Shown here: positions 1-9,300 of the stretch, piece after piece
Numbering within the stretch: the stretch's first letter is position 1
Layout of the letters: every line of letters begins with the position of its first letter
Source: Symsagittifera roscoffensis
Lineage: Eukaryota > Xenacoelomorpha > Acoela > Convolutidae
Assembly: GCF_963678635.1 (NCBI RefSeq)
Contig: NC_087067.1
Coordinates: forward strand, 44,707,629-44,771,628
DNA: 64,000 nucleotides
Direction: 5' to 3'
Notes under the pieces: generated by a model
The model's input: only the letters and a program-made list of their open reading frames with translations
Database searches by the model: none
What the model was told of the DNA's origin: nothing
Position numbers and translations under genes: made by a program

Positions 1-239
1 TCCCTCCTCAAAGTTAGTAGATTTTGGCGCGCGCTCCCTCCTCAAAGTTAGTAGATATTGGCGCCAAAGGCGCCTTTAGAAAAATTTTAGGGTCGGTCGG
101 CCAAAAATGGATTTCTGAAAAAGTATCAAAGGGGGGACCCTTTGGGTCGGCAGGGGGTCGAATCCCTGAGGGGGGGGGGGGGGGGGGAAGAGGCGTCCGC
201 CCCCCTCCCCGCCCCCCCCCCCCCCTAAATCCGCCCCTG
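1..239 (+). repeat. hAT-type MITE, copy 1 (5' truncated by window)
   Basis: The right end reads CCTAAATCCGCCCCTG, the reverse complement of the left end (CAGGGGCGGATYTAGG) seen in the copies at 3502 and 6550. The interior shares the 'TTGGCGCCAA...' and 'CCTTTGGGTCGG' blocks with the 6550 copy. The first 33 bases are repeated directly in the next 31, a local duplication. The C/G homopolymer runs at 170-225 are inside the element. CAGGG termini with 8-bp duplications in the sister copies indicate hAT. Confidence 0.7.
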
Positions 240-1454
240 TATATATACATATATAATTTTAAACTACACGAGCATTACGATATTTTCGATACGTATTTTT
301 GAGTCTGAGTGGTGAGGCATAGCTGCATATTATGTCCCCCCGTCTTATCATCCCGCTTAACTTCCTTTTAATAACACTCAACGAAAGGAGAGAAATGATC
401 TTGTGCTTACGCTGATAACCTTGTTCTAGTTTTTGAATTAAATCAACCTGAAAAAAAAATCTGTTGGAAAATTCCAAGTATTGTTATCAAAAGCTAAGGC
501 AATACTGATGTTCTTAGAGAGAAAATTCAGTCTGTTTCAGAACCTCAAGTCTATATTTTTCGATGATACTTTTCTGAAAAAAATGGATCTGGATATCTGG
601 TTAAATAATCCATACGCCAAACGTAACATCTTGAAGGGTGTCTCAGTTGAACGAATATGTTACTGGAGGAAAGTTTGCCAATGCAAACTCGGGCAAGAGG
701 TTTCATAAAAAAGAAAGAGATAAGAGTAGGCAGCTCCGTGAAAATGATTCAAATTCTTGATCCACACCTTCAATTTTGGTGAAAGTGCTAAAAGAGTCAA
801 AGTGCAAGCTTTAAAGGAAATGAAAAACGGTCTGCACAGCTCTATCAGCATTTTTTTAAGCAGGGATCCAAGAAAAGCAACTTTGATTGCATTTTTTTTC
901 TAATGTAAACTATAGTTTTGTTTTTGTTAGCGGTTGGATGCATAGCATGCAGTTTTGTCATCTCTTTGTTTAACTGATGAACACATCAAAAAACAGTCCA
1001 TTTTCTCTGTAATACTGTGTCGGTAATCCTTTACATTTACTTCAATCTTGGAAGTATCACCAAAAGTGATGAACTATGATGTTCGCTGTGCTCTCATAAG
1101 TAGTCTGAGCGAAAGCCAGTAATGAATCACTGCAATGTGAAGTATCGATATTCCTTTAAAGCAAGGCCAATGACCATGCTTCAAGTCATGAAGACGTTAT
1201 GTTATTCCTTAACCTATAATCAACGAGCAAGCTAGTGTCGATTCTGACGACACGGGAGTTGAGTTTCAAAAGCTTGAGCCCGAATTTTTCCAGTCTAGGC
1301 TCAAATGGGAGCGGAGTAAGTTATCTCTACAAAAAAAATGGAAAAAATTATTCGAGATTTTTTCTGTATTTTCTACGAAAACTTCAAAGTATTTTTAAGA
1401 GTAATGAAACATTTAGTGATTTTGCAAACCTATCAGCTATTATGTCTTTATTAG
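240..1454. other. Non-coding stretch, probably intron upstream of the first visible receptor exon
   Basis: No exon with a convincing domain was found here. The only longer open frame (481-708, +) has no recognisable motif. The 3' end, TTTATTAG at 1447-1454, is the acceptor of the next exon. Upstream exons of the receptor must lie further left or outside the window. Confidence 0.5.
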
Positions 1455-1610
1455 GTTCGCGATGGTGTCTGCATGTGCTAATGTGACGGTGCTGTTTGCC
1501 CCACAAGTGCCTGAAATGCAACTGAAGTCATCTCAGATGCCAGTGACTCTGCCCCACTCGGCCGAGTTCTACTGCCAAGTCACAATGTCTAACCCACCCG
1601 CAATCATCAA
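1455..1610 (+). CDS. IgSF receptor, exon a (end of one Ig domain, start of the next)
   Basis: The exon lies between acceptor TTATTAG (ends 1454) and donor AA|GTTAGT (1611). It begins in mid-codon and ends after two bases of a Lys codon. The peptide includes ANVTVLFAPQVPE, the typical G-strand and linker that closes an I-set Ig domain, followed by AEFYCQVTMSNPP, where the Cys is the B-strand cysteine of the next domain. The split AA|G codon is completed exactly by the next exon to give Lys-Trp. It is part of an extracellular adhesion receptor. There is no start codon of the gene here; the internal ATG at 1462 is just a methionine. The SNPPA...W pattern resembles nephrin-type Ig domains, which is a family-level inference. 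Confidence 0.8.
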
Positions 1611-1950
1611 GTTAGTACTTTCAGTCATTATGTACTTAAAACAGGTGCCTGTAGTTTGGTGAAACACGCTTCAATAGCACATAAGTCACTGCAAAAATCA
1701 GTGAAAGTAGTGAAATATCTGGATGCCACAGCCATTATAAAATCCAGTTCTCTAATCAAAACTTTGAAATTAGTGGCGTCATAGAAAAAAAAGTTTTGCA
1801 ACGTTATTCAAAGTATTTTTCAAAAATCGGCAATGACTTCGTATCAAGGCTTTCTGTTGATCGTGGTGGCACTCTTGGAAAATTTATAGTCCATTTTTTC
1901 CAATTAATCATTTTATAGTTAAATTTTTTAAGTATTTTCTAATAATCAAG

Positions 1951-2153
1951 GTGGTACCTGAATGGAGTATCCCAGAAGCCCAGCCAGCAGGGCAGTGAGA
2001 GGGGTGGGGATGAGTCATACCACTGGCACAGTTGGAGTGTGATGAGGGTGGGGCTGAGGCCAGAGAACCATCTACAGCTGGTGTGGTGTTCCAGCCACTC
2101 GGAGGAGTTCCCTACCGAGAAGACGAGCCAGAAGATCACACTCAACATCAACT
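1951..2153 (+). CDS. IgSF receptor, exon b (rest of Ig domain)
   Basis: Acceptor AATAATCAAG precedes 1951 and donor ACT|GTACGT follows 2153. The first base completes the Lys codon from exon a, and WYLNG gives the conserved C-strand tryptophan. Later LQLVWCSSHS supplies the F-strand cysteine that would pair with the Cys in exon a, and KITLNIN is the G strand. The exon ends in phase 1 with T, completed to Tyr by the next exon. It is richer in G and C than the surrounding introns, as are the other exons of this gene. The region between the cysteines is charged (Gln, Ser, Glu, Gly-rich), as in the C'-E loop of long C2-set domains. Confidence 0.8.
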
Positions 2154-2598
2154 GTACGTACCACAGAATAGTGTTTAACCCACATTTGAAGATTACCCAG
2201 GTTGAGATTGCGTGGTTTGATGTGCATAATCCAAAGCAAAGGTTTTACATAGTTTTGACTGGACCCCAACTCTACTGTTTGCTGAAACTCGCAGTGGGTG
2301 AAGGATCGGGGCGCATTCAATGTGTTTGCTAGGCGAAGAAATAGGCAGATTGGATTTCTAGGATGACTGAATTGTTTTACAGAGCATGATACGAAGAAAA
2401 AAGTTACTTTGCTAAATTTTTATATGATAGGTCAAAGACAATTTGTCATTGAATATCTCATTGAAGCAGAAATTTAGAGCCGCGGCCATCCAAAATTATC
2501 GTTTGATTTGAGGATCAATCTTCTGAGCTTTAAAAAGATGGTTATTACTAAGTGGATTTAGAGTAAAAAAACATACACTATATTCCGTTTTTTTTAAG

Positions 2599-2754
2599 AT
2601 GCTCCTATCATCCGCAACACGTCTAACTCTTACGCTCTGAGTGGAGACTCGGCAACTATATCCTGCACTGTGATTGGTCGGCCGACACCCGAAGTCTTCT
2701 GGTACAGAGGAGATATGTCGATCACTAAGCAATACGAACTGGAAAATGGACTTA
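2599..2754 (+). CDS. IgSF receptor, exon c (first half of I-set Ig domain)
   Basis: Acceptor TTTTTTTTAAG ends at 2598 and donor CTTA|GTTAGT starts at 2755. Phase 1 on both sides. The peptide starts YAPIIRN and contains GDSATISCTVIGRPTPEVFWYR, shown here only to mark the B-strand Cys and the C-strand Trp 14-15 residues later, the standard I-set spacing. The RPTPEVFWY block is typical of adhesion receptors such as nephrin, Kirrel and Dscam families. It joins in frame to the exon at 3077, which carries the partner cysteine. A symmetric 1-1 phase exon is typical of Ig domain genes. Confidence 0.85.
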
Positions 2755-3076
2755 GTTAGTAGCTGATTTTTTTTTGAGTTTAGCATTCAAACATCGGAGG
2801 TTGATAAATTAAATTTCAATAAGCTATAGATGGCTTATGAAAGCTCATCGTGCAAATTGACAGTTTGAGACGTCTCTGTTGACTCAATTGTTTCTTTTTC
2901 GCGTCTTTTTTTGCCTACTAATCCACTATATGCGTACTGCAAGAATTACATGCTATGTTATGCCCTTAGCCCTTGTCAATTTAATTATTTTATTGAAACA
3001 ACATCCATCAAAATGTTTCAACCAACTTTTGAAAAACTCAAAATAAACTATGTTACTAATAAGCTGTTGTGTTTAG

Positions 3077-3226
3077 CGAGTAAGGTGATGAAGATGAGGG
3101 ATGAGTGGACGGTTGAGAGTGAGTTGCGGGTGGGGAGGGTGGGAGAGGGGAACAGGGGGGACTACAAGTGCACGGCCTCCAACACCTTCGGCTCATCACA
3201 CGCCACAGCTAGCATTCTGGAACCCA
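3077..3226 (+). CDS. IgSF receptor, exon d (second half of I-set Ig domain)
   Basis: Acceptor GTGTTTAG ends at 3076 and donor CCCA|GTGAGT begins at 3227. In the frame fixed by exon c the peptide contains WTVESELRVGRV and the motif NRGDYKCTASNTFGSS, the classic D-x-Y-x-C F-strand signature of I-set Ig domains, then the G strand ATASILEP. With exon c this makes a complete Ig domain with both cysteines and the core tryptophan. The exon ends in phase 1; the single A is completed to Asn by the FnIII exon. Confidence 0.88.
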
Positions 3227-3501
3227 GTGAGTTTAAAATTTTGCTCAATAAAACTTACATTATATGACTTTGGCGATAAAATAGTGATAAAATATGTTGA
3301 AAAGTATATTTCTGATAAGCAATTATTCTATGGTTAACAAGAAACTTAGCTGTTAAATAGAAAAGAAAACTCAAAAGATCTCACTTGTTTGAAAATCTCA
3401 TGTAGGAAAAATAAAGAAACAAATTAATTAAACTTGTCCAGTAATGTCTTTTTTATGTTCTTTTTACACATCTTGGTAACCTGTTTACTATTAGACTGTA
3501 T

Positions 3502-3674
3502 CAGGGATGGATCTAGGTTTTCTTTAGGGCAGGGCAGATTTTCAAAAAAAAATTCGAAAATTTTGTCGACTTTTTTTCAGGTCGACCAAATCGATTTTCC
3601 GAGCTCTCCTAAATCACTCTAAAGATTTTATTTTGAACTAAATTGAGGTCCCCCCCCCCCTAAATCGACCCCTA
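3502..3674 (+). repeat. hAT-type MITE, copy 2, with 8-bp target site duplication
   Basis: The left end CAGGGATGGATCTAGG and right end CCTAAATCGACCCCTA are inverted repeats of the family at 1-239 and 6550-6880. It is flanked by GACTGTAT (3494-3501) and GACTGAAT (3675-3682), a 7/8 match, the size expected for hAT. It lies in the intron before the FnIII exon. It is 173 bp long, against 331 bp for copy 3, so it is internally deleted. Confidence 0.75.
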
Positions 3675-3730
3675 GACTGAATCGTTATGAAGAATTCATT
3701 AAGTATTGGTGTGACTGTTCTGTGTTATAG

Positions 3731-3843
3731 ATCCGCCCTCCTTAGAAGACAGTCTCACAGCCCAATTCATCCCCGACAACTCAGTCAACCTGTCGTGGGT
3801 GCCAGCCAAGTCGCACTACTACCCCATGCACACTTGGTACCAG
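3731..3843 (+). CDS. IgSF receptor, exon e (FnIII domain, A-C strands)
   Basis: Acceptor TGTGTTATAG ends at 3730; donor CAG|GTTGTT at 3844 is in phase 0. The peptide starts PPSLEDSLTAQFI and contains DNSVNLSWVPA, the A and B strands of a fibronectin type III domain with the conserved Trp. It ends TWYQ. The FnIII directly follows the last Ig domain, as in nephrin/Sns, where a single FnIII precedes the membrane. The 3' end of this exon and the 5' end of the next share TGGTACC, so the exact join deserves transcript support. Confidence 0.82.
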
Positions 3844-3975
3844 GTTGTTGTCATTCACTGTCCTTATTCAATCAACCTAATTTTAAATTACTCTAACCGG
3901 TCATTTTTATTTGACCTTGATACGTTCATTCCCTCCGACAAAGAGAAGGCTCACTCACTTAATAATGTTCTAACC

Positions 3976-4011
3976 ATGGGCGGATCTAGGATTTTCTCGA
4001 CTTTATCGCAG
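3976..4011 (+). repeat. hAT MITE end fragment forming the splice acceptor of exon f
   Basis: GGGCGGATCTAGGATTTTC matches the left end of the local hAT MITE family. It runs directly into CTCGACTTTATCGCAG, whose AG is the acceptor of the next exon. Full-length copy 2 carries a similar CGACTTTTTTTCAG at 3567-3581. The match suggests, but does not prove, that the polypyrimidine tract and AG are transposon-derived. Confidence 0.5.
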
Positions 4012-4113
4012 GTGTGGTACCTCACTTCAGTCACACTCCAGCAGGGCCAGGACAAGAAAGGGCAGCAGACTGGTGGTGGTGATGGAGAAGAAGGCGCCCG
4101 TGAGTCCACGGAG
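4012..4113 (+). CDS. IgSF receptor, exon f (FnIII middle)
   Basis: The acceptor is TATCGCAG (ends 4011) and the donor GAG|GTAACT at 4114. The exon is 34 codons long, phase 0 on both sides. It encodes VWYLTSVTL, the FnIII C strand, then a Gln/Gly/Glu-rich loop (GQQTGGGDGEEGA). An alternative donor CC|GTGAGT at 4100 would end in phase 1 and break the frame with the next exon, so the 4113 site is preferred. The exon is flanked on the left by a MITE fragment and may be a fast-evolving part of the domain. Confidence 0.75.
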
Positions 4114-4711
4114 GTAACTTTTCTATCGAAGTTTTCGTTCTTTTTTTTTATCTCGAGCTGAACATGCTAAACGCCTTTGACGACCGCCAAAAAGTTCATT
4201 TTGAAAATATTCTGTTTCTCCGACCATTCACAAAAAAAGCGTTTCTGAGTTCCAGTGTGTTTTGGTTCCACGCAAAATCAGGTGCACATAAAACTGTCGT
4301 ATAAAGTCAAAAAACGAACATTCAGTTTGCTCAATTTTAATTTTCACATTAAAAATATGGAGGTGGTTTCATTGCTTGTATTTAATTTTAACTATTTTTC
4401 TGCATGCAATTCATAAAATTGTCTGCTGGTCTGCTGAATACCTAAAATGTACCCTATGAAGCTATTAAAAGGAGAAATATTGGGAAAAAAATTTGCAACA
4501 TTCTTTGTATCATATCTGCAGTATGCCTTCAACGAAGCTGGAAATTGATAACGTCTCACGCAAAAAGGCAATAGCGATGAAAACATTTGACCATATTAAA
4601 AAAAGTTTACCATTTGTTCGCCGAATTTTATTACAAAAGATTCGAGCTGAAGTCAAATGTGTATGGAAGATAGGGACAATAATCTCATGTATTAACTTTA
4701 ATTAGACCTTA

Positions 4712-5232
4712 TTGTTCCGACTTTCGATACGAAAGTAACGGAGTATTTAAGCTCGGTATGGGTTTTTTTTCTTCAGACAAATTTCGACTTTTTAACTAGC
4801 CATTTTTGACGGAATTTTATTATATCACTCGAAAGATATTGTTGTCATGAGCTTAAATTTGAAAAGATATTTCACCTGTGATCATTTTTCGTAAATTTAT
4901 GAGGGTTTAAAGATTGCCATTTTGGCCAATTTGGGACAATTAACGCGCGATATATTTCGCGCTATTAACGCGTAAACGGAGAGTTAATCCGCCTAAGAAA
5001 TCGTTCCAAATTGATTGAAAGAAGCGTATTTGCCATAAATGATTTGTTACAAGGTGCGAAATCTATCCTTTTGTGTTTTATATGGCGTGTGGGGGGATGA
5101 TTTTTTTAAAAAAAAATCAACTTTAGAAAAAAAAATTTTTTTCATTTTATTTTTTAATATTATTACTGCTCCATAAACCTTAGAGGGCAGTCGGAACATT
5201 CAGGGCTTCGCCCTGATACGAGCAGTCTTGTT
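4712..5232 (+). mobile_element. Family A Helentron-like repeat, copy A1
   Basis: The 5' end is TTGTTCCGACTTTCG with hairpin CTTTCG-ATA-CGAAAG. The 3' end is GCAGTCGGAAC, then hairpin CAGGGC-TTC-GCCCTG, then about 17 nt ending TCTTGTT. The 5' motif GTTCCGACT and 3' AGTCGGAAC are subterminal inverted repeats. No coding capacity. It serves as a reference for the other copies. It lies in the intron between receptor exons f and g. Confidence 0.75.
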
Positions 5233-5346
5233 TAAACAGGCAATTTAATGTATATTTCATTATCAGGTTTCATTTTTGACAACAGGAACAAAGTTGCGTT
5301 CAGTAGTATGTTACTTTTGCCCTGTTACACTTCAACACTTTCAATT

Positions 5347-5741
5347 TTGTTCCAACTTTTGTGAAGAAATTAACGGAATATTCGTGCTCGGAGGTTTTTT
5401 TTCTTCAGACAAATTTTCACTTTATAACTAGCCATTTTTGACGGAAATGCTTTAAACCTTTCAGTAAGTATTGTTTTCCTGAGCTTAAATTCAAAATAAA
5501 TTTCACCTGTGCTCATTTTTTGTAAAGTTATGGGGTTATAAAGATTGCCATTTTGGGCAATTTGGGACAATTAACGCGCAATACTTTTCGCGTTTTTACC
5601 GTGTAAGCGGAGATTTAATCCGTATTAGAAATTGCTCCAAATTAGTTAAAGGACGCTTATTTACCAGGATTGATTTGTTACTAATATAAAAATTCATCAC
5701 TTTATCTCAAATTTTAAAATATTTTTATGAGCAGTCTTGTT
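5347..5741 (+). mobile_element. Family A repeat, copy A2 (diverged, internally deleted)
   Basis: It starts TTGTTCCAACTTTTG, shares the ACTAGCCATTTTTGACGGAA and TTAACGCGCAATA blocks with A1, and ends GAGCAGTCTTGTT. The 3' hairpin and the AGTCGGAAC motif are missing. It lies 115 bp downstream of A1 in the same orientation. Confidence 0.65.
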
Positions 5742-6549
5742 CAAGTTTTAGTTTTTCTAGTTTCTGCTGATTTTTTTGAAGTTTTTCGAAATCACGTCCT
5801 GCATTCCCTCATTGTCCCCCATCCCATGTTATGCCCCCTTTTAAGCCCCCCCCCCCCCCCCCAACCCCGTTTGATATTAGTTTGATCTCCCTAGTTGTTG
5901 CTCATCCCCCTCCCCAAGTTTTTAACCCCCCTTCCCCAGTATACCCCTCCCCTCACGTTAACCACTTCCCAACTGCGAGGGGGTGAAATTTTAGGGGTGC
6001 GGGGGTTGGGTTTGGAGCGGTGTGCGGGGGGTCTGTAATGATGTTTGGTGGTTGGGGAGTATTATGGTGTGTGTGTGTGTGGGGGAGGGGAGCTTGTGAG
6101 GAATGAGGCATAGTGAGGGGCGGGGGTTCAATTGGAGTATGGTGGGGTTGTGAAGGTGTGAGAATTGGGTAAAAAGGTACTCGAGGATGAACATGTTCGT
6201 TGGGATTCGAGTTTTGCATAAAGCAGAGCAAACATTTCGTTTTTGCAAAAAAAACAATCAATGTTCATGTATTTTATCAACAAAAACTTGATTTTATTCT
6301 AGATTCTAATGGATTGTAATCGATTATAATGGCTTATTTTGGATTTTTGAATATTGAAAATAATCGACTAAAATTCTCTAAAATCTTTTTATGGTTAGGT
6401 GGGTCATGAAAACTGTTTAAATAGGCTAATTTTTTTGCCGACATAATCCATTACAATCTATTTTTTTCCATGAAACTCTAGTGAAAACTAATTGGCCAAA
6501 AAACAGTTTTCAAGCCCCCAAATTTAAAAGCTGACTTATAAATTGTATC
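5742..6549. other. Intronic low-complexity C-rich and GT-rich stretch
   Basis: Positions 5815-5960 are runs of C with CCCCTCCC motifs, and 5980-6180 are G/T-rich with a short GT microsatellite near 6066. The open frames on the - strand here are low-complexity Pro/His/Thr and are not credible genes. No exon seen. Confidence 0.6.
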
Positions 6550-6880
6550 CAGGGGCGGATCTAGGGTTTTCTCAAAGGGGTGGTTTAAAAAAATTTAGTA
6601 TTTTTTGGCGAACTTTTTGTCAGGTCACCTAAATCAATTTTCTGAGCTCTCTTAAATCACTATAAAGGCCCTATACTGATCAAGCTTCCTCCTCCATCTT
6701 TTAGTTAGCATATATTGGCGCCAATGGCGGTCTTAGAAAGGTTTTATAGTCAGCCAGCTAAAAGTGGATGTCTCAAAATAGTGCAAAGGGGGGTCGGGAT
6801 CCTTTGGGTCGGAGGGTCGAACCCATAAGAGGAGGTGGCAATAGGCCCCTGCCCCCTTTCCACTCTTAAATCCGCTACCA
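6550..6880 (+). repeat. hAT-type MITE, copy 3, with 8-bp target site duplication
   Basis: Left end CAGGGGCGGATCTAGG; right end TTAAATCCGCTACCA, a decayed inverted copy. Flanks are ATTGTATC (6542-6549) and ATTGTGTC (6881-6888), 7/8 identical. The right third matches copy 1 (TTGGCGCCAA, CCTTTGGGTCGG). It lies in the intron before receptor exon g. Confidence 0.78.
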
Positions 6881-6990
6881 ATTGTGTCTAAATATTATCA
6901 GCAGTTTAATTCTTGTCAACAAAAAGTAAACAATTTCTAATCAATATTTTTTAGCATTTCAATTCTTGTCAAAATAGTGTGTTTGTTTAG

Positions 6991-7165
6991 GTGGCCTTGA
7001 TGACTAAACTGGAGCACAATTACACCACTAGTTTTGCCCTGGTGCCCCGTCTGCAGGCCGGCAACTTCTACCACTTGTTCGTGAGGGCCTGTAATGAAGC
7101 AGGATGCAGTCATCCCCCCATCAGTCGTGTGTTCGACTTCGAAGCGTCCTTGTCTAACAGTGCGG
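6991..7165 (+). CDS. IgSF receptor, exon g (end of FnIII domain)
   Basis: Acceptor GTTTGTTTAG ends at 6990; the donor is GCGG|GTCAGT at 7166 in phase 1. The peptide contains FALVPRLQAGNFYHLFVRA and CNEAGCSHPP, the E-F-G strands of a fibronectin type III domain (L-x-P-x-x-x-Y and V-R-A-x-N-x-x-G patterns). It then runs through a short acidic stalk (FDFEASLSN). The next exon, which completes the split Glu codon, is 8.7 kb downstream because an LTR retrotransposon occupies the intron. Confidence 0.87.
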
Positions 7166-7235
7166 GTCAGTAGACGACAACATAATTATACAATAAGAAT
7201 AAAGTCATTATTACAAATAGGGTCTTTAAAAATTA

Positions 7236-7311
7236 AGTCGGTCGAAACAGCCAGTTCGAGCCTCAAGCGAGTCCGTCGAAACATACCCATTTTTAGTCCA
7301 GTCGATCGAAA
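7236..7311 (+). repeat. Foldback element, left arm
   Basis: The reverse complement of this stretch aligns, at roughly 80% by eye, with 8044-8096 joined to 15657-15676. Key blocks are TCGATCGACTG, ATGTTTCGAC and GTTTCGACCGACT. The two arms therefore form a long inverted repeat with a loop of about 0.7 kb once the LTR element is removed. The loop includes a diverged MITE-like stretch at 7530-7800. Confidence 0.65.
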
Positions 7312-8096
7312 TATTATCTCGAATTCCAGCAGAAACATAAGCCTCGTAACAAATTTGGCATCAAACTATTTACAGAAAAACAATTGGCTTAACTGAAGCT
7401 ATAGCAACTCTGCCTAGGATCAGCCACAGGTATTCGCCCTCACGACGCTGAACCTAACATCAAAAAAATTTGAGATAAAAACAATGTGTATTTGATCAGA
7501 AAAAAAAAACATTTCATAAGCGAGAACAATCGCGGGTCTAGTTTTTTTTGGACCCGGGAGTTTGTGAAAACGGTGTGTCTCACTTTTTGTAGGTTGATCA
7601 AACAGTTTTCCGAGATGGCCCAAATCACTATGAGGACCCTATTTTGTCCAAAAGTTCTGCGCCACAGGCAAATTTTTCAAAAATTGATTTTTGGGGGGCA
7701 GGTTCTGGAAGTTTTTGACCAGAAAGGCGTTTTATTTGGCGCTCGCTTTCCGTACAAATTCATTGAATTTCGGCACGAAAAACTCAATTTAGCGAGACAT
7801 TGATCATCGAAAAAGTGCAAAGTGCAATTGAACTTCATATTATTTCAAAAAGATTGTCAAACATTGAAATGAGTCTTTGAATGCAAACCTTCTGCATCAG
7901 GTCGAGTGATTTGGCTTAGATTAGCCATAATTTAGAAAATTTTATGGCTTGGAAATGGTTTATTTAAAAAAAGTTTGAGTTTAATTCCAAATAGCGCCAA
8001 TTTTAGACCCATCTGAGAATCTTAATAAGTATTTGCGATTTATGTTTTGATCGACTGATATGTAAAAATGGTATGTTTCGACCATCTCGATCCAGG

Positions 8097-8484
8097 TGTT
8101 ATTCCCTCAGCCGTTAGGTGAGGTATAAGCTATGTAATCTATGTAGTCAAAGTCTATGCTTAATCGCTAACTGAGAATAGAAATACGAAGAGTTAGAGAG
8201 CAACTTAAATTCAGTTGATAAAGTTAAGTCTGATTCGAATCTGACCTCGAAATCATGAGAGAGACAGAGACTCATAAATAACTATTGAATATGGTGTTAG
8301 TTTTAATAGGTACTTAATTTAGATCAGACTTCTATATGGTTAAGTTTACATAATGTTACATAAGTATATATGGTTAGCATTTAGGATGAGAACAATCTAT
8401 GTATTGTTTTAGGTAGACGGAGTTCTAGTATATCCGTATGGATAACAGTTCTAATCGGTATCTAATATATCCGTATGGATAACA
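8097..8484 (-). repeat. 3' LTR of the Gypsy-like element
   Basis: It is 388 bp, TGTTATTCCC...GGATAACA in + orientation, and nearly identical to 15264-15651. A 19-bp direct repeat (TATATCCGTATGGATAACA) occurs twice near the right edge, so the terminal sequence is duplicated inside the LTR. CCAGG precedes it. Confidence 0.92.
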
Positions 8485-8498
8485 TTCCCCCTGTTTCT
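8485..8498 (-). other. Polypurine tract
   Basis: On the - strand, AGAAACAGGGGGAA abuts the 3' LTR, the expected site for plus-strand priming. Confidence 0.7.
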
Positions 8499-9300
8499 TA
8501 TATATGATGAACACATCATATATCCTCTGTGTCTGCGATATCTGTTGGGCGTTCATTTCCGATGATGTCTGCGGTATCTGTTTGGTGATCGGTTCGTTGT
8601 TTTTCTCATCTTTCGCTTGTTTACTGAGACGTTTAGAGCGTTCTTGTACTTCATATTCCCTTTGGAAAGTCATCGAGTTTTTGGGTGGAGAGATGGATTT
8701 AAGAATTTTCATTGCGTCGTTAAAGCTGTCAATGAAGGATTTGTCTGGTGAGCATGACGTTCCGGTTGGTCTGTCGATGACGTAACGGGAGCTAATTGCT
8801 CGTTGTAGGGGACTATTTGGAGCACTGCGTTGAGCTGACGTAGCTGACGTATTAAAATCTGACGCGAATTTTGTTCTCGGGCTACTCTGTGGTGACGACG
8901 TGTGTGTGGATATTTTTGTTGGTGTGTGTAGTGTATCTCTGGGCTCGGATACATCTTCAATTGGGCCGCCTGTTCCTCCACTGGTTTCTCTTACCCTTAG
9001 CTGCTCTGGTGTTTTATCAGTTGATTGGCACGGTGTTTTGTCAGTTGAGTCAATTTCGATACATTCTATATCGGTTGAGGACTCTTGGATAGTGCCTGCT
9101 TGGCCAGTTGGTTCCCTTTTATCCTGTTGTACTGTTATGAGACATACTTCGTTATCTGAAGTGCTTCCGGTGATTTTGTTAATCGGAATTGCATTTCCGA
9201 ATTTGAGGGCAAGGGCGCTTGTTTTGGTCCTTGTGGATCTACGGCTTGGAATTGCTGCTTGTGGTTTGGTACTGTTGTTCGTATCTTGTGGCGGCGTAGT
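8499..9300 (-). pseudogene. Unassigned 3' reading frames of the LTR element
   Basis: Between integrase stop and polypurine tract there are overlapping - strand frames (8425-8712, 8709-8981 and a frame continuing from about 9310). They are rich in Gln, Pro, Lys and Ser, with no zinc finger, signal peptide or membrane segment. They look like a continuation of the long C-terminal extension of the integrase ORF interrupted by frameshifts, or a small extra ORF. An env gene is not supported because no hydrophobic fusion or anchor segment is visible. Confidence 0.4.

Noticed and set aside
24-302. Open frames on both strands with Gly/Arg/Pro-rich translation
   Set aside because: They come from the G and C runs inside a hAT MITE, not from a gene.
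481-708. 75-codon + strand frame as a possible upstream receptor exon
   Set aside because: No Ig or other motif, and no phase-consistent donor leading to 1455.
5953-6261. Pro/His/Thr-rich - strand frames
   Set aside because: Low-complexity translation of a C- and GT-rich stretch in an intron.
8499-9300. Envelope gene in the LTR element
   Set aside because: No signal peptide, fusion-like segment or membrane anchor in any frame.
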